NCBI RefSeq assembly: GCF_034190915.1
Contig: NW_026947544.1
Coordinates: 2,640,001-2,704,000, forward strand
From: Cavia porcellus
Taxonomy: Eukaryota; Chordata; Mammalia; Rodentia; Caviidae
DNA length: 64,000 nucleotides
Direction of reading: 5' to 3'
Positions 11,170 to 23,594 of the stretch are shown piece after piece. The notes under the pieces are model-generated. The model made no database searches. It worked only from the letters and a program-made list of their open reading frames with translations, and was not told the DNA's origin. A program made the position numbers and the translations under genes. Positions within the stretch are counted from its first letter, which is position 1. Each line of letters opens with the position of its first letter.

Positions 11170-11405
11170 TCCACTCTTTGATTCTCTTTTTATGGTCTCT
11201 CTCTGTTTTTTTTAAAAGACATTCCTGAGTTAATAATCAGCAGCAACAACCTTGTCTTCTAGTTCTAATGCTTAGTCCTTATATTGACTGCTGTTGCTCA
11301 TGTTAGTCATTTATATTTTGTATCATCTGATGGGTTTAACCAATTTTTTGTTTGTGTCTTCCATTTTATCAAGTAAGTTTCTTTTTATTTCATTTTTGAG
11401 CTTGC
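11170..11405 (-). mobile_element. L1 fragment, possible ORF1 region
   Basis: T-rich text resembling antisense L1 ORF1 coiled-coil sequence (TTTCTTTTTATTTCATTTTT GAG, TTCCATTTTATCAAG). It is weak and lies between two MaLR-like LTRs. Confidence 0.4.
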
Positions 11406-11411
11406 TGGATG

Positions 11412-11870
11412 TCTTAGTTACTTTTTTTTTCAGTTACTTTTTCATTACTGAGAGAACATACTCAAAGAGGAAAGTCTTATTTTGGCCTGTGTAGAGAGTT
11501 TTCTCTATAATTGGTTGCCTCCAAGGAGAGTGGCACAGCAGAGAAATTCATGGCATGTTGGGCTGGAAACAACAAGTACTGAAGGGAGGAGTAATATCTA
11601 GGTGTTCTCAAGACTATAGTCATGGGGAGCCACCTCCTCCCATCAGATTTTACTTCTCAACATTGCAACCATCTGTAAGTCCATCAGAGGACTAATCCAA
11701 TATTGTACATCCATGATCCAGTCACCGTCCATGAACAAGTCACTTCTCAAAAAACCTATGTATAAACACTCAAGGATTTTGGGAGATATCTGGGTGTAAT
11801 CCATAATACTGGACAGCCAGTGGACCTTTTCATTCGTTCCATCTTTTGTGCCTTCAAATGTTTTAATCAT
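11412..11870 (-). repeat. MaLR-like solo LTR, diverged
   Basis: It contains CTTAGTTACTTTTTTTTTCA, ATGATCCAGTCACCG and a TGTATAAACACTCAAGG segment shared with 23050-23120. The minus-strand open frame across it is not a gene. Confidence 0.55.
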
Positions 11871-11971
11871 TTGGTTTGGTTCCTTCTTCCATGTCATTTT
11901 CCAGGTGACTAGCTTTGGGGCACTTGAGAATGTCTAGAAGCATCTTATTTTCTTGTTTTCTCAAGTTTCTG

Positions 11972-13375
11972 TTTTGTTTTTTTTTTTTTTTTTTTTTTCG
12001 TGGTGAAGTATGGGATCAATTAGAGTAGAAAATTCTGTTTTTCTGTTTTAGAGATCTATTTGGAAGGAAGCACTGCTGATTATATCAGCATCCTGTGGCC
12101 AATCAGGAATCAATCACTTAATTTAAAATTTGATTTTCAGTTATTTGCAAAAACTGGTGTATTACTGCTGATGGGTAAGTTGGTATGTAAAGGATGAGAG
12201 GAAGAAAATAGATTGTAGAAAAGGGAGTAGACCTGAGAGTAGGAAAGAAGAAAAAGAAAGTGGGCCAAACTTATAACTAGAGTGAAGAGATGATAGAAGG
12301 GAGTTTTGAGAGAAAGTATTTGTGGCTAAAGAAAAGATAAAAAGTGAGTGAATGTAAATGGAGATTGAGGTAAGCTATAATCTACTAAAGTAATGATTGC
12401 TTTAATGTTTATCAACAATATTTGAGGAGGCTTACTCTGATGTACCTGTGAAAGCACTAAGATACTGTGGTTAATCTTTATTTTCCTTTTCATGTATACA
12501 AAAAGGAAAAGAAAGAAGAAAGGAATAAGGAGGAAAAAATCATGCAACTAAAAAACAAAATTAAAGCACACTCTCAGTGCTATTCAGATTGTTCTCTAAT
12601 TTTAACCAGTTTGTTCTTCTCATTGCATTTATAAATGAAGACGTTTTGACTTATAGAGAGATAAGGAGAAGACTTGGGAGAAGACTTTGGCTCTGTTTCT
12701 TGTCCCTATGCATGCTACAAAATGTCACTGAATCCACAAGTGCCTTTTGTCTTCCTCTTAGCTAGTCATGGTTGTTTCCAGGCACTCACTGAGCTCACCC
12801 CATTTCTCTGATTTTCTCTCTTCCCTACCTATGATAAACAAGTACATGCAAGACTGTTTTGACTCTTTTGTATGTTTTACAGCTATTGTATTGACTGTTG
12901 AGGTTGTTAACAGCAAAAACTATGGTCTTTTTCTTCAACACCTAATGAGGGTATTAGTTGTTCCTGCTACAAGGATAATAATAGTAGCTGTTCCTGTGTG
13001 TTTAAATATGGTAGTTATACCTGTTCCCCAATGAGATCTGTGTATGGTAAAACAGAAGCACCATTTTTGACTAGTTTCTCACTTTGTTTTCTTTTTCCTC
13101 CTGAGAGGAACTCGCTGGTCATGGAGGTTCTCTCAGCTGAGTTTTACGAGCTTTTGAAAGGATAAACTCTCCATCTGCAGAATCAGATGGGAAGACTTAA
13201 AAAGGGTTGTCTGCACACCAGGCAGAAATTGAGGGCCAAAAATCTCAGGGTAGTACTTTTATCTGGTAATTTGTTTCTAAAAAGTGACTTTCCAGCAGTG
13301 TGCTACTGAGCTTGGGGTGCTTGCCTCTCCAGAATTGGATTCCACGTTCTTCTTGTCTTCAACACAGAGCCGATT
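11972..13375. other. unassigned AT-rich DNA
   Basis: A T-run of about 22 lies at 11977-11998. Purine-rich tracts occur at 12180-12350 and 12500-12540. I found no exon, repeat signature or RNA gene that I can support. Confidence 0.5.
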
Positions 13376-13475
13376 GTATAGCTCAGTGTGATGACACATG
13401 CCTGTAACGCCCATCTTTAGGAGGCTGAATCAGGAAGATTACACACATTCAAAGGCAAAAAAGAATTGAATGAAA
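13376..13475 (+). repeat. B1-type SINE fragment
   Basis: GTATAGCTCAGTGTGATGAC, CACATGCCTGTAACGCCC and AGGAGGCTGAATCAGGAAGA follow the B1 order on this strand. Confidence 0.65.
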
Positions 13476-13479
13476 CAAC

Positions 13480-13930
13480 CAAAAAACAGAGGCAAAGTTT
13501 ATTTAAGAAAGTAAAAGTAAAGAGACAGAAACCAACTTTGCTCAGTAAGCTTGGGACAGTAAAGAGAAAAAGAAGGTAAGAACAAAGATTAAAAAGTACA
13601 TGCTGCATCTGGAAAACACAGTGTGAGCTATCGTGCAAACCTATTACATCAGTCTTCAAGGCATCCAAGTGTGTTTTTATGTTGTCTAAATCTTAAGACC
13701 TGTGAAAACTTCTACATAATGGTCCTACAAGGTGGTGCTGGGCTCTGAAGGCTCAGGCTGACATCAAGCTGAAGAGCATCCAATTGAAAACTCCTGCATG
13801 TTCTTGTGAGAGGCCCATGTGCAAGGTTTTGGGGGCTGTTCTGTGCATGTGTCCAGCTTGTTGTAATTAACACGGCAGCACTTCCCCAGCCAGATTTTGC
13901 TACACCTTATTCTCTTGCAGTACCCTTACC
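13480..13930 (-). repeat. LTR-like repeat
   Basis: The left side on the minus strand gives AATAAACTTTGCCTCTG, a typical LTR poly(A) region. The right side is TGCAAGAGAATAAGGTG on the minus strand. No matching copy elsewhere in the window was confirmed. Confidence 0.4.
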
Positions 13931-14099
13931 CCCACCTCAAGTTCCTATCAGGAGGCCAAAGAGTTTGTAATGAAAGGAAGCCAGGAAACAGAAACTAAGT
14001 TGAAGGTGAAGACTGGTGGGCCCCTGAAAAAAGCAGAAGTAAGCCTTGCTTCTTTGTTCCCCTTTTATTCCATTCAGGCCACAAGCCTTTTGTTTGGTG

Positions 14100-14270
14100 T
14101 TCCCCACACTCAGGATGGGCTTTCCAGTTATCCTCACTCAGACTTGTGCTAATCAGAGGGCTGATACATTTATCACATACCATTTATTCATATTCACACA
14201 TTGTAGATTAAGCCACCTCTGAAAAGTCTCAACTACGAGTATATGAGGCTTTGGTGGGACACTTAGATAC
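14100..14270 (-). repeat. MaLR-like LTR fragment
   Basis: It shares the AAGCCACCTCTGAAAAGTCTC...GGCTTTGGTGGGA part with the LTR split by the HAL1 near 23050-23130. Confidence 0.45.
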
Positions 14271-16309
14271 AATGATAATTGTACTTCTTTATTTTATCTC
14301 CTACCTCATCCATGTAGTATAGTTTCTAGCATAGACTTTGGAGCTCTCAGAGCTTTTCTGATTCATAACCAGCTATATAATTGTGTTTTCTAGTAGAAGA
14401 TCCATACTGTACAATCTTGCTGTCAGTTTTCCTACATTTTTGTTATCTTAGAGGTATGCCTACATCAGTATTAATGTGGTATTAGAATATATTTACCATA
14501 TAAACTAATGTTTATTTTTTAAAAATTTGAATAAAGTATGAAGTTACCCTGATTAATCTGTCTCTTCCTTTCTTAAAGTTTTCATTAAAAATGTACTAGA
14601 TTATCAATTAGATATGTTCTTGTAATTTCTCACTTGTTAGCAGTTCTATTTGAAATTTTTTCAAATTCTATTTAAAATAATTTTTTTACCACATAGCCAC
14701 ATAACTTCTTTCAAATCATATTTTACATTTTCTTTCTTGCTGAATTCTTCTACCAGAATGAAGAAAATAGAGAAATTTTGCAGAACTTTGCACTTCAGAG
14801 ATAAACCAATAATGTTCTTTAATCATTTTAGAATCTTTTATCTGTTTACTTCTTTTTTTTAAAAAGAGATAGACTTATTTCCAAACTTTTAAGCCAGTAT
14901 CATCAAAAAGTGATTCTGGCTTTCTGATAACAGAACTAAATGCAAGATTTTGTTCTAACAAATAATCTGTATTTTACAATTGCAAAGAAATTTAAAGAGC
15001 ATTTATGCAAATGCTAATCTACAATAATATATTTTCATTTAATATACTGACCATTTTTCTCATATACATGCTTGGTGGTCTTGTTAATTGTGTCCATTAC
15101 TTCAACTATAGTTTTGGAGGAATGCAGTGACCTGTACCATTGGTCTAGATCAATGATGGGAAACCTTGTGGTGTTTTCAGTAACACAGATGACGTGCTGC
15201 AGCATACATAACATAGATTAACCACCACTTGCCTAGATTTAAGATTCATACGAAACTTGTGATGTCAAGAAATGTTTTGAGACCCTTAGAAATCTGTCAT
15301 ACACTAATTTTTATGTCGTTATATATGTACAAACTCAAGCAGAATTCATATTCTAGTAGAGCTAGACAAATTCTATGCAAATAAATGCTAATCGATATGA
15401 GTCCAGCTAAAATTAATGATTGCAAGTTTACTTATTGAAGAAATCAGATAACAAATTCAGGTCTTAATTTTGGACAGTTTTGGGGAACTAAGTATGGAAG
15501 ATGAAGGAAATGAGTTCTGATTTATATTTTAAAAACATCTGGAATTTGTTGGAAACGCTGTATTTCCGGATGTTACATGAAAAGCAGAAAACACAATTAA
15601 GCCTATACAACTTGAGATTCTGGTGTAGCTGTGAAAATCTTTTATGTTTATTAAGTCTAGCCTTCCATAATATGGAGAGTTCTTATTTTTTTAAATGTGG
15701 AGAGTTCTTAATAACTGAATTTGCATTATCTGTATTTTAATAATTATTTCAAAGCTGAATATATAAATTCTGGGATTTTTCCCACTTACATTACTGGAAT
15801 TATTTTTCCTTTATATTTCTATGATTGATCTTTCTTTTTTAAACTCAAGTGCATTTGTATTTAACTGCTACTTAACACAGAAGTAGTTTCATTTTTATTG
15901 TTTTTAATAGTTGCTTACAAACTTTGATATAACTTCTAACTTCTGTTGCTTGGAATTAATACCTCTTTTTGTCATGACTTTCTAGAATCATTCAACGCCT
16001 TCTGGAATGTGTACTTTTATTCATCAACAATGCTACTCTATTCAGCTTCAGTAATTTAATTAATATTTATAGTATTAATTCCAAGCAGTGGGCTAAGTAC
16101 GCCATGCAGGCTTACAAACATTCATTACAGCTTCTTTATGTATTCTTTGTTATCAGTGAGTTGTGGAAAGAATAGCTGTAGAAGGATAAGAAGTGGTACA
16201 TGCAATTACCTTGAGGACATTGTGGCTAATGCCATGTCTTTTGCATGCTACATAGAAAAATTGGAACTAACTGACTTCTGAAAAGGAGAAGATTTGTGTG
16301 AAGGATGGA
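14271..16309. other. unassigned AT-rich DNA, no repeat recognised
   Basis: About 2 kb with no interspersed repeat or exon that I recognise. In this window that makes it a candidate for ancestral intron sequence. The open frames at 14650 and 15501 lack any motif. Confidence 0.5.
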
Positions 16310-17310
16310 GAGAATAAAAAAGATTGGGAGGAGATTGGGTCTTTGAATTTTGGGGGTCTGATTTTTTTTTAATTCTTTATATGTTTTAGACAGAAGTCCT
16401 TTGTTGTAGGGAGCCGAGCGACAGCCTATTGCTGCCTCCTGGTCTCTCTCTCCTATGGGCACTGCGTCTGCCTACATTAACCATAATCCTCTCCTGCTTA
16501 TGTCACATACCCAGATGTGATGATGGCCCTGTTGTATTCATGCCCCTAGCCTCTTCCTGTCCCACCTCCCACCGTTGGCCTATAAAAGATGTGATCACTT
16601 CCTGAATAAACGGAGGCTTGATCGGATTATCTCGACTTGCTTCCATCTCTCTTTGTCTCCCCTATGTCTTTTATTTAATCCCCGTTCCGCTTCCAGGGAT
16701 ACCCCACTGATTGATCTGCAGGCCGGATCAATTTGTCTAAGGGGCAGTACACTAAGAACAGTTTGTGGGTTTTCTTTTCACTATGCTGGAGATTTCTTTT
16801 GACATGTAGAAACTTTTTAATAAGACGTGATCCCAATTACTGACTCTGGGAAGTATTTCCCATGCGGTTTGAGTCCTGTTCATGAATTCTATACCTACTC
16901 CTATGTCTTAAAGGTTTTTACCCAATTTGTCTTCCAATAGATTTAGTGTTTCTGTTTTAATATTTAGATCTTTGATCCATTTAGATTTTATTTTAGTACA
17001 TGGTGATAGGCATGGGTCTAGTTTTAGTTTTCAGCATATGGAGAGCCAGTTTTTCCAACACCATTTATTAAAGAGACTGTTGTTCTTCCAGTGAACATGT
17101 TTGGCCCCTTTATCAAAGATGAGGTGGTTGAGTGTGTTTGTAGTTTTGGTTGTATCTGCTAATCTATTCCACTGATCTTTGGCTCTGTTTTGATTCCAGT
17201 ACCATGTTGATTTTACTCAGTTGCTTTGCAGTATAACTTAAAGTCAGGGATTGTGATGCTTCCTGCCTTGGCTTTGAGCAGCTTCATTTTTATGAGAACT
17301 ATATTTTAAT
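16310..17310 (-). mobile_element. L1 ORF2 C-terminal fragment, split by a solo LTR
   Basis: Antisense L1 3' ORF2 text flanks the LTR: ATATGTTTTAGACAGAAGTC on the left and AGAAACTTTTTAATAAGACG and TTTGATCCATTTAGATTTTA on the right, continuing to the AGTATAACTTAAAGTCAGGG region near 17230. Confidence 0.85.
16405..16730 (+). repeat. solo LTR of the betaretrovirus-like ERV family
   Basis: 326 bp from TGTAGGGAGCCGAGCGACAG to CCGGATCA. It holds a CTATAAAAG TATA box (about 16580), a GAATAAAC poly(A) signal (about 16604) and a CT-rich 3' part. The 6-bp target-site duplication is CTTTGT (16399-16404) and ATTTGT (16731-16736), one mismatch, as expected for class II ERVs. A recombination product of a former provirus. 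Sense to UTY. Confidence 0.92.
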
Positions 17311-17327
17311 TTGAAACTAGGTAGAGG

Positions 17328-17405
17328 GACTGGGGATAGAGCTCAGCAGCACAATGACTGTCTGGCAAGTACGAAGTTGTAAGTTCAATTTCTAGAACCA
17401 AAAAA
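17328..17405 (+). repeat. ID-type SINE, diverged
   Basis: GGGACTGGGGATAGAGCTCA with GTAAGTTCAATTTCTAGAACC and an A/G tail. Confidence 0.7.
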
Positions 17406-17948
17406 GAAAAGAAAAACTAAATAGAGGTGTAAGAAAATGGTATTGAAAATGCAGATCTTCAGCCAAAACGTTAACCCAGAACTGAGCAGAGAGTCTTATA
17501 CCTGACAGTTGTGATTGCTGTTAGAGGAAGGAAACAATAGAAAACAAGTAATAATGAACAGACTTTGAAAGTGAGAGGCAGGAAAGCTTAAAGATTATAG
17601 AATCTGTTGCTGTGAATTTTACATGAGCACAATTTTGCTAAGTAATTCTTCTGTCTATATCTTCATTTGATCCTGAAATTTAGTATCTAGGTAAATTCTG
17701 TGTAGATTCTTAATAAACAATTCCCTGTGTTTTACATGGCTTGTTGTCATGGTTGTCACCAAGTGTTTTCTTCATACTTACTCTACAATTTATGGCAAGT
17801 TACCTTTTGCCTTTTAATAATTGCGATAGTTATGCTTACATGGCACATATATTAAACATAAAATATGGGAGTTGTATATTCTCTTTAGAAGTTATATTTT
17901 TAATCTTAGCACATAAGTTACTTTAAAATGTGATTCCATTAATTTTTT
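17406..17948. other. unassigned DNA
   Basis: I see no gene or clear repeat here. Confidence 0.4.
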
Positions 17949-18014
17949 GTTTTTCATTTTGCTACTGGCAATCAAACTCATGTGCTTATGCCATTGAGCT
18001 AAGTCTCCGGCCCC
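17949..18014 (-). repeat. ID-type SINE fragment
   Basis: CTACTGGCAATCAAACTCAT, CTTATGCCATTGAGCTAAGT and CCGGCCCC match the reversed ID core, with an internal deletion. Confidence 0.7.
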
Positions 18015-19300
18015 TATTCCATTTATTTTTGTAGCAATTTCTATTACTGCAACTGCTAGATAAATGCTTAAAGCTTTGTTTTACCAATTTACTTTTTAAA
18101 AATAATGTATATTATATTAAAACATTAAATTTTACAGTTAAAAACAGTTATATATGTAACACATAAATTGTTGACAACTGAAAAAAGAACAGGAAAAGTA
18201 GTTCAAGGTGGGAAATGGAATGGGAAAGGTATATGGAGAAATGATAGTCACCTTTTTTCTTAGATTCTAAGTCTTCTGAAGTTACAGAATATGGTATGGA
18301 TTTTGTTTTACAGATTTTCATAGTTGCTTCATAAGAAGTATGATCAATTCTTAATGGTATTAAAAAGTAATTGGGAAAAAAACAAAAATACACCCTCTTG
18401 GCTTGAAGAGAAGTGTTAATAAGGAACAATTGGAAAGCAATATGGATGATATTTCTGACAAAGTATTAATTTTAATTTTTTCCCATAGCAGAATATAGGG
18501 GCCAGTGAGTTTTGCTACAAAGTGTTATTTGCAGGGTGACCAAGCATGAAGATAGTTGATTCAATTCTCAAATCCGTTTCTGTGAGGATACAGTTTGGAA
18601 GATGTTACGGGATGAAGAATAAGGGTGAAGTAGGTTACAAAGATAACAGTGGTCTGTATATTTGTGATAATATTTTATGAGCTTCTTATAATGTTAGCAG
18701 TTAGCAATCTGAGATTGGAGTTTTCAGTATCTAATATCAAAAACATCACCTTCTGGAGACCTCTGCAGGGCCAGGTGAGCTCAGCAGTTTAAACAAAAAC
18801 AGCTTTCAAGTATCCAAGGAATAATTTAGATCTTCATTATAATGATCCATATGTCAAGGGTCAAGAATGTCAAAGATAGGAGCAAATTAATATTATATTG
18901 CTCAGTTGCATTTGTAAAGTTAGCTGAAAACAAGTGAAAGAGAGTATTCATTCAAGGTTTCCCTTAGTTTTCAGATTATTCAAGAAATGATTCATAGAAA
19001 TGTTATACTATAATTATTTTTCCTAAATTCATTAGAATAACCAATGTCTTTTACACCATGTATTGAAAAGGGTATAAATTCACTGTTGTGTATTCATATA
19101 CATTCAGGACCCAGAGATACCACATACAAATATTGTTGGATTTGAGGTATCTTCAGAATGTGAACTTTTGGAGGAATACTTAAAGCCGAACTTGTAATAG
19201 GAGAGTGAGTTGTATACACTTTCTTTCTCCTCCACAATCCTTTCTCATGCACTTTTACTGACTTTCCTACTTATGAAATGGCAAAAACTCTTCATCAGAC
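18015..19300. other. unassigned AT-rich DNA
   Basis: No gene or repeat could be supported. The minus-strand open frame at 18148-18429 has no recognisable motif. Confidence 0.45.
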
Positions 19301-19552
19301 CCAGAATTAAAGATTTCAGTGTATAATTGGCTAACTCTGAGGCATCTTGGCCTGTTAGAGAGGCATCACAAAAGAGAAAAATTTATGGAAGAGAAAATTC
19401 ATGACAGAAAATCTTAAGGCAGAAGAAGCAAGTGAACAAAAGATGTTAGCAGCATTTTTTTGGGGGGGGAGACCTTTTATATTCTGTTAGGCTATTTGGG
19501 TTAAGGCAGTGTTAAACCTATCAGTGGACTAATTTAATAATCATGTATTCTT
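19300..19552 (-). repeat. MaLR-like LTR, left part (split by HAL1)
   Basis: Continues at 23016-23150 beyond the HAL1 insertion. The CTATCAGTGGACTAATTTA segment at 19520 parallels CCATCAGAGGACTAATCCA at 11680. Contains a G8 run near 19462-19469. The final 16 bases form the left target-site duplication. Confidence 0.55.
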
Positions 19553-22500
19553 TTTGTATTATAAAGAGGGTAAAATTAATCATAACAAAACAAAACAGAT
19601 CATAAGGAAACAATTTTAAGAAACATGGATTTGAAAGCAAGTCCACTGAAAGACTATGTTATTGTCTCTAATTTTCTTCCAAATAGTTGTCCCTATTTTC
19701 ACACACATTGAATACATACTGAACATTATAAAACGAATCTGATCATAACAGAATGATAAAGGCTTTTTAGGTCTTCAAGACATGACATTGGTGAAATGAC
19801 TACCATAATGTCTCTCATTCTTTCTGTAGTAGCTGTCCTTATCTTTATGTATGCTGAAATTGAACATAAGAGACTAGACTAATATCACTCTGACCAGCGA
19901 ATAATAGTATTGCTAGATTTTATATCATAATGCTACAGATTTAGCACTGGGTTTCTTAGTGTCTCTTCTTCAGAGTATCTGTTCATTACATTATGCCTTA
20001 TATAATCTGTTCCCATAACTGTTTAGAAATTCTCCCTGTGTGTGAATCTGTACATGTATATCTATCCTTTCTGTATTTTAGGGAAAAACAGATCATAACA
20101 AGACAACAAAACAAATTCCTAGAAAAACATGAAATGAAATGAAAAAGGCATATAAACCCACAATATTAGGTGATCTACAGTAGTTTTGTGCTTCCTCTTG
20201 TTATTTTCAATACATCATCAGTCATACTATAATTGATCGTAGCATTACATAACGTTTAATAAAACAACTTTGGAGACATTGACAGACTTCAAAAGCAGTT
20301 AATAAACTGGAATGGGTATCTTATTACATCTTGTCATCTTCAGAGTACTTGCCTCTGCTCTTAGACTTGATATTATCAAGCATACCAACTTCGAATAAAA
20401 TCAGTCAAGGTAAAACAGTAGTCTAACAAACCAGATTCAAATAAGATCAGTCATAGTAAGACAATGTTAGTAATACAGGGCTTCAATTTAAGTTAATAGG
20501 AAATTAAGGATAGTTACCATGGTATAGCCTGCTATTTTTAGGATTGCTGTCTGTACAAGTCTCGTATGAGTAGACAGACTGGAACAAAATAAAATCAAAC
20601 TGAATAGAGCAATAAGATGACTGTGGCTTTTAAATCCTGATACACTGTCTTCTGCCTTCCTTTTTAAAGCAATTCCTCACTTGTCCCTTTCTCAGGGTGC
20701 TTTGTATATTTTGGGTCCCACTAGCTCCTTTAGTTTTTAGATTAGGGGTCAACCTGTTATCTATCTGAGTGTTGCTGAACCTTTTTACCCCTGAGCTTGA
20801 TCTTGAGCTGTACTCCTTTACTTAGTAAGGCCACAAGGTTTTCCATCCTTCTAGCTGGGTAGTTCTACACTGCACTTTTGTGTCACAATTTTCCAACCTA
20901 TCTATGGCTGCTGGAAGAGTTGTCCCTATTTCTCTTTGGTTCCCTGTCACATAGAGCATCGTTTTCTTATCTTTGACTTTCAGTTTATTAACCCTCTTTC
21001 AGGTTGAGAATATTTCCAATTCAGAGCATCTCGATGGATCCTGCCTCCTCATCTACTCTGCCTGTGTTTCTTTTTGTTAGTGTATCAGGGCTATCTATAT
21101 TAAAGATATAGCCTACCTTCTCTGCCTCATCTCTGCTATTCTATTTTTCTACTATTATTTGTCCACTTTTCTCCATGCCTGCCCCATTCATTGAGGCCTC
21201 TCTGCCACTGTTGATGGATTCCTGAAATTTTTTCTCTATTTCTAGAATGTCCTTCTGTATTTTTTGTAGGATTGGATTGGTGGCTATGAACTCCCACAGT
21301 TCCTCCTTGTCTTGGACACATCTTATTTCTCCCATTAATTTTGAGAGACAGTTTTTTTAGGGTACATCAATCTGGGTTGGAGTTTATTTTCAGTCAGGGC
21401 TTGGACAGTTTCCCCCCAGGCTGTTCTCGATTTGATAAACTTTGTGTTGATAAATCTGTCATAATTTCGATTATTTTTCCTTTGTAGGTGATCTGCTTTT
21501 TTCTGGCTTCTTTTTTTTTTTAATATTCTGTTCTTATGGATTTCTTATGGATTATTGATTATATGTGTGGGTTCTGTTTTGGTTGTAGTTGGCTGGAGTT
21601 CTGTATACCTCATTTATCTGGGTATCATTTCTTTTTCCTATGTTTGGGAAGTTTTCCTTAATTATTTCTGTGAATAGGTTTGTAAATCATTTATGGTTAC
21701 TCCTGCTTCCTTGCTCTTGTTTTTTATTCTTAAGTTATAGTTCCTCTTGTCGTCTTCTACCCTTTGAATTGTTACTTCCTGGTTCCTTGTTATTTTTAAT
21801 AGGTCTTTTCTTTCATGATCACACTTTGTAAATCTCTCTTCAAGTTTTGAAAGGCTAGCTTTAGTTTCTGTCAAGACATTTTGCCATCTTTCAGTGGAGG
21901 TTTTAGTTTCCTGGTAATCTCTTTGAATATGTTTCATGTATTCTAGATTTTATTTATATTCTTCACCAAAGGTTTCTCTTTCTTTTCTGGGTTCTTCCAT
22001 TCTCCCATCTGTGTTTTCTTGAGAGGGGCTTAGCATTTCTTTAATTAATCTTTTATATCTTGCCTCACTTGGATTAGAATTTCAGTTTTAAGTTCATCTA
22101 TGAGGTCATGAAGGTATTTCATTATGTCTGCTGATGTTGTGGCTAATATTGCATGATTGCTGCCCTGATTCTCTTCTACATTTACCTCTTCTGGGCTTAT
22201 TTTCCCAGGGTCCGCAGCTGGAGGTTTTCTCTTATTTTTTTCTTTTGTCATGTTTCTGGTTTCTTTCAGACAGATGTGTGGTGCAGCTTTCAGACACTTT
22301 CCATATTGTCTATGGTTTTTCTGAAGTGTGCTGGGTGGGGGCTTGCTGCCTTTTCCAGTTTGCTGTTATCTGAGGTACATGCAGGGGCTGTGAGCTAACC
22401 ACTCTTCTCTGAGCCAGTCAGCTGGCAAGTGCCTTCAGCAACTTAGGCTGTGCTGTGGCAGATGTCACACAGTCAAGACAGTTTCATCCCTGGCTGTTGG

Positions 22501-23015
22501 GTCCCAACCAGGGGTGTGACTCAGCCCAAACTGATCCCACCAGTCCTCTCTGGGCCTGGGGCAGCTGACTGATGACACCACAGTGCTAGGTTCTGCCCCA
22601 CTCCAAGATGTCTTCCAGCCAGCTACACCCGCCGCGGGACCCAATTTCTAGCACTCACTGAGAATTAATGCAGCTCCACTCCATGCTGCACTTCATCCTC
22701 CCACCCAGGGCCCCGGGCTCACCAACTGCCAATACTGGTGGCCACAGCTTTAGTGTCACCAGATTATGTGACTCCATGGTGCTCCCAGCACAGCACAGGA
22801 CGGGGCTCAGTGAGCGTGTCTGGCTCCAGCCCTCTACCCACATTTTTTCCTTTCTCTTCCTATTTTTCTTTTCCCTTAGTTTCCTCCTGGAGTTGTGAGA
22901 ATCCCTCTCCACTCATGGCCCTCTCCATATTGTTAAATTCTGGCATCTAAGTTGTTTTTCCCAGAGAGACTTTCTACCTAGCTACCTAGCAAGCTGCCAT
23001 CTTCAGGATCCTTCC
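19553..23015 (-). mobile_element. HAL1-like element (L1 ORF1 only), copy 2, broken ORF1
   Basis: On the minus strand: 5' UTR (22252-23015), degraded ORF1 (21136-22251), 3' UTR (19553-21135), and no ORF2. It is flanked by ATAATCATGTATTCTT (19537-19552) and ATAATCATATATTCTT (23016-23031), a 16-bp target-site duplication with one mismatch. Both UTRs correspond to those of the element at 59806-63684, though this copy's 3' end is shorter and its 5' UTR lacks the 44-bp repeats. The target was a MaLR-like LTR whose two halves flank it. Confidence 0.85.
21136..22251 (-). pseudogene. HAL1 ORF1 remnant
   Basis: Pieces in different frames match the intact copy: N-terminus plus helix start (22045-22251), coiled coil into RRM (21662-21937, with KSKEAGVTIND) and C-terminus (21136-21335). 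Stops and frameshifts separate them. Confidence 0.88.
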
Positions 23016-23150
23016 ATAATCATATATTCTTAATGCCAGCAAGGCACCATGGATCAGTTACACAATCCAGATCCAGTCACCTCTGAAGAAACCCAGTGTA
23101 TAAATGCTTAGGCTTTGGTGGGAGACATCTAAACATAAGCTGTAACATTA
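23016..23150 (-). repeat. MaLR-like LTR, right part
   Basis: TCCAGTCACCTCTGAAGAAA, then TGTATAAATGCTTAGGC and GTGGGAGACATCTAAACATA match the LTR at 11412-11870 and the fragment at 14200-14270. Confidence 0.6.
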
Positions 23151-23465
23151 CTGAAAAACAAATTTCTGTTTATTTTAGATTATCCAGGGTTGGAAATTCT
23201 GCTCTCATAGCACAAATAGACTGAGGCTTTATTGCTGAAGGAAAAGTGAGATGTGTTTATAGCAAACACTTCAAAGTATGCAACAATTTTAAAAATAAAG
23301 ACTAGAGTCAGCAGTGTTTAGAGGAGCAAAGTAATGAAAATCTTGACAAGGGTAATTCTATTGATGACTCAGAACAGAATTTTAGGAAGTGTATGAAACT
23401 TTCTAGAAATTGATTAAGTAATCATATCAAGTTAGTAAAAATATATATGAAAAGGTTATGCTGTT
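23151..23465. other. unassigned DNA
   Basis: I see no gene or recognised repeat. Confidence 0.4.
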
Positions 23466-23478
23466 AAGATCTTGGACA

Positions 23479-23594
23479 GGGGCTGAGGGTTTAGCTCAGC
23501 GGCATAAGTGCCTGCCTTAAAAGCAGGCAGTTGTGAGTTTGATCCTTGGTACCGATAAAAAGGAAAAAGACCAAAAAAAAAAAAAAAAAAAAAA
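23479..23594 (+). repeat. ID-type SINE with target-site duplication
   Basis: GGGGCTGAGGGTTTAGCTCA core with a long A tail (about 20). The exact 13-bp duplication AAGATCTTGGACA is at 23466-23478 and 23595-23607. The intact duplication and tail suggest a recent insertion. Confidence 0.95.
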
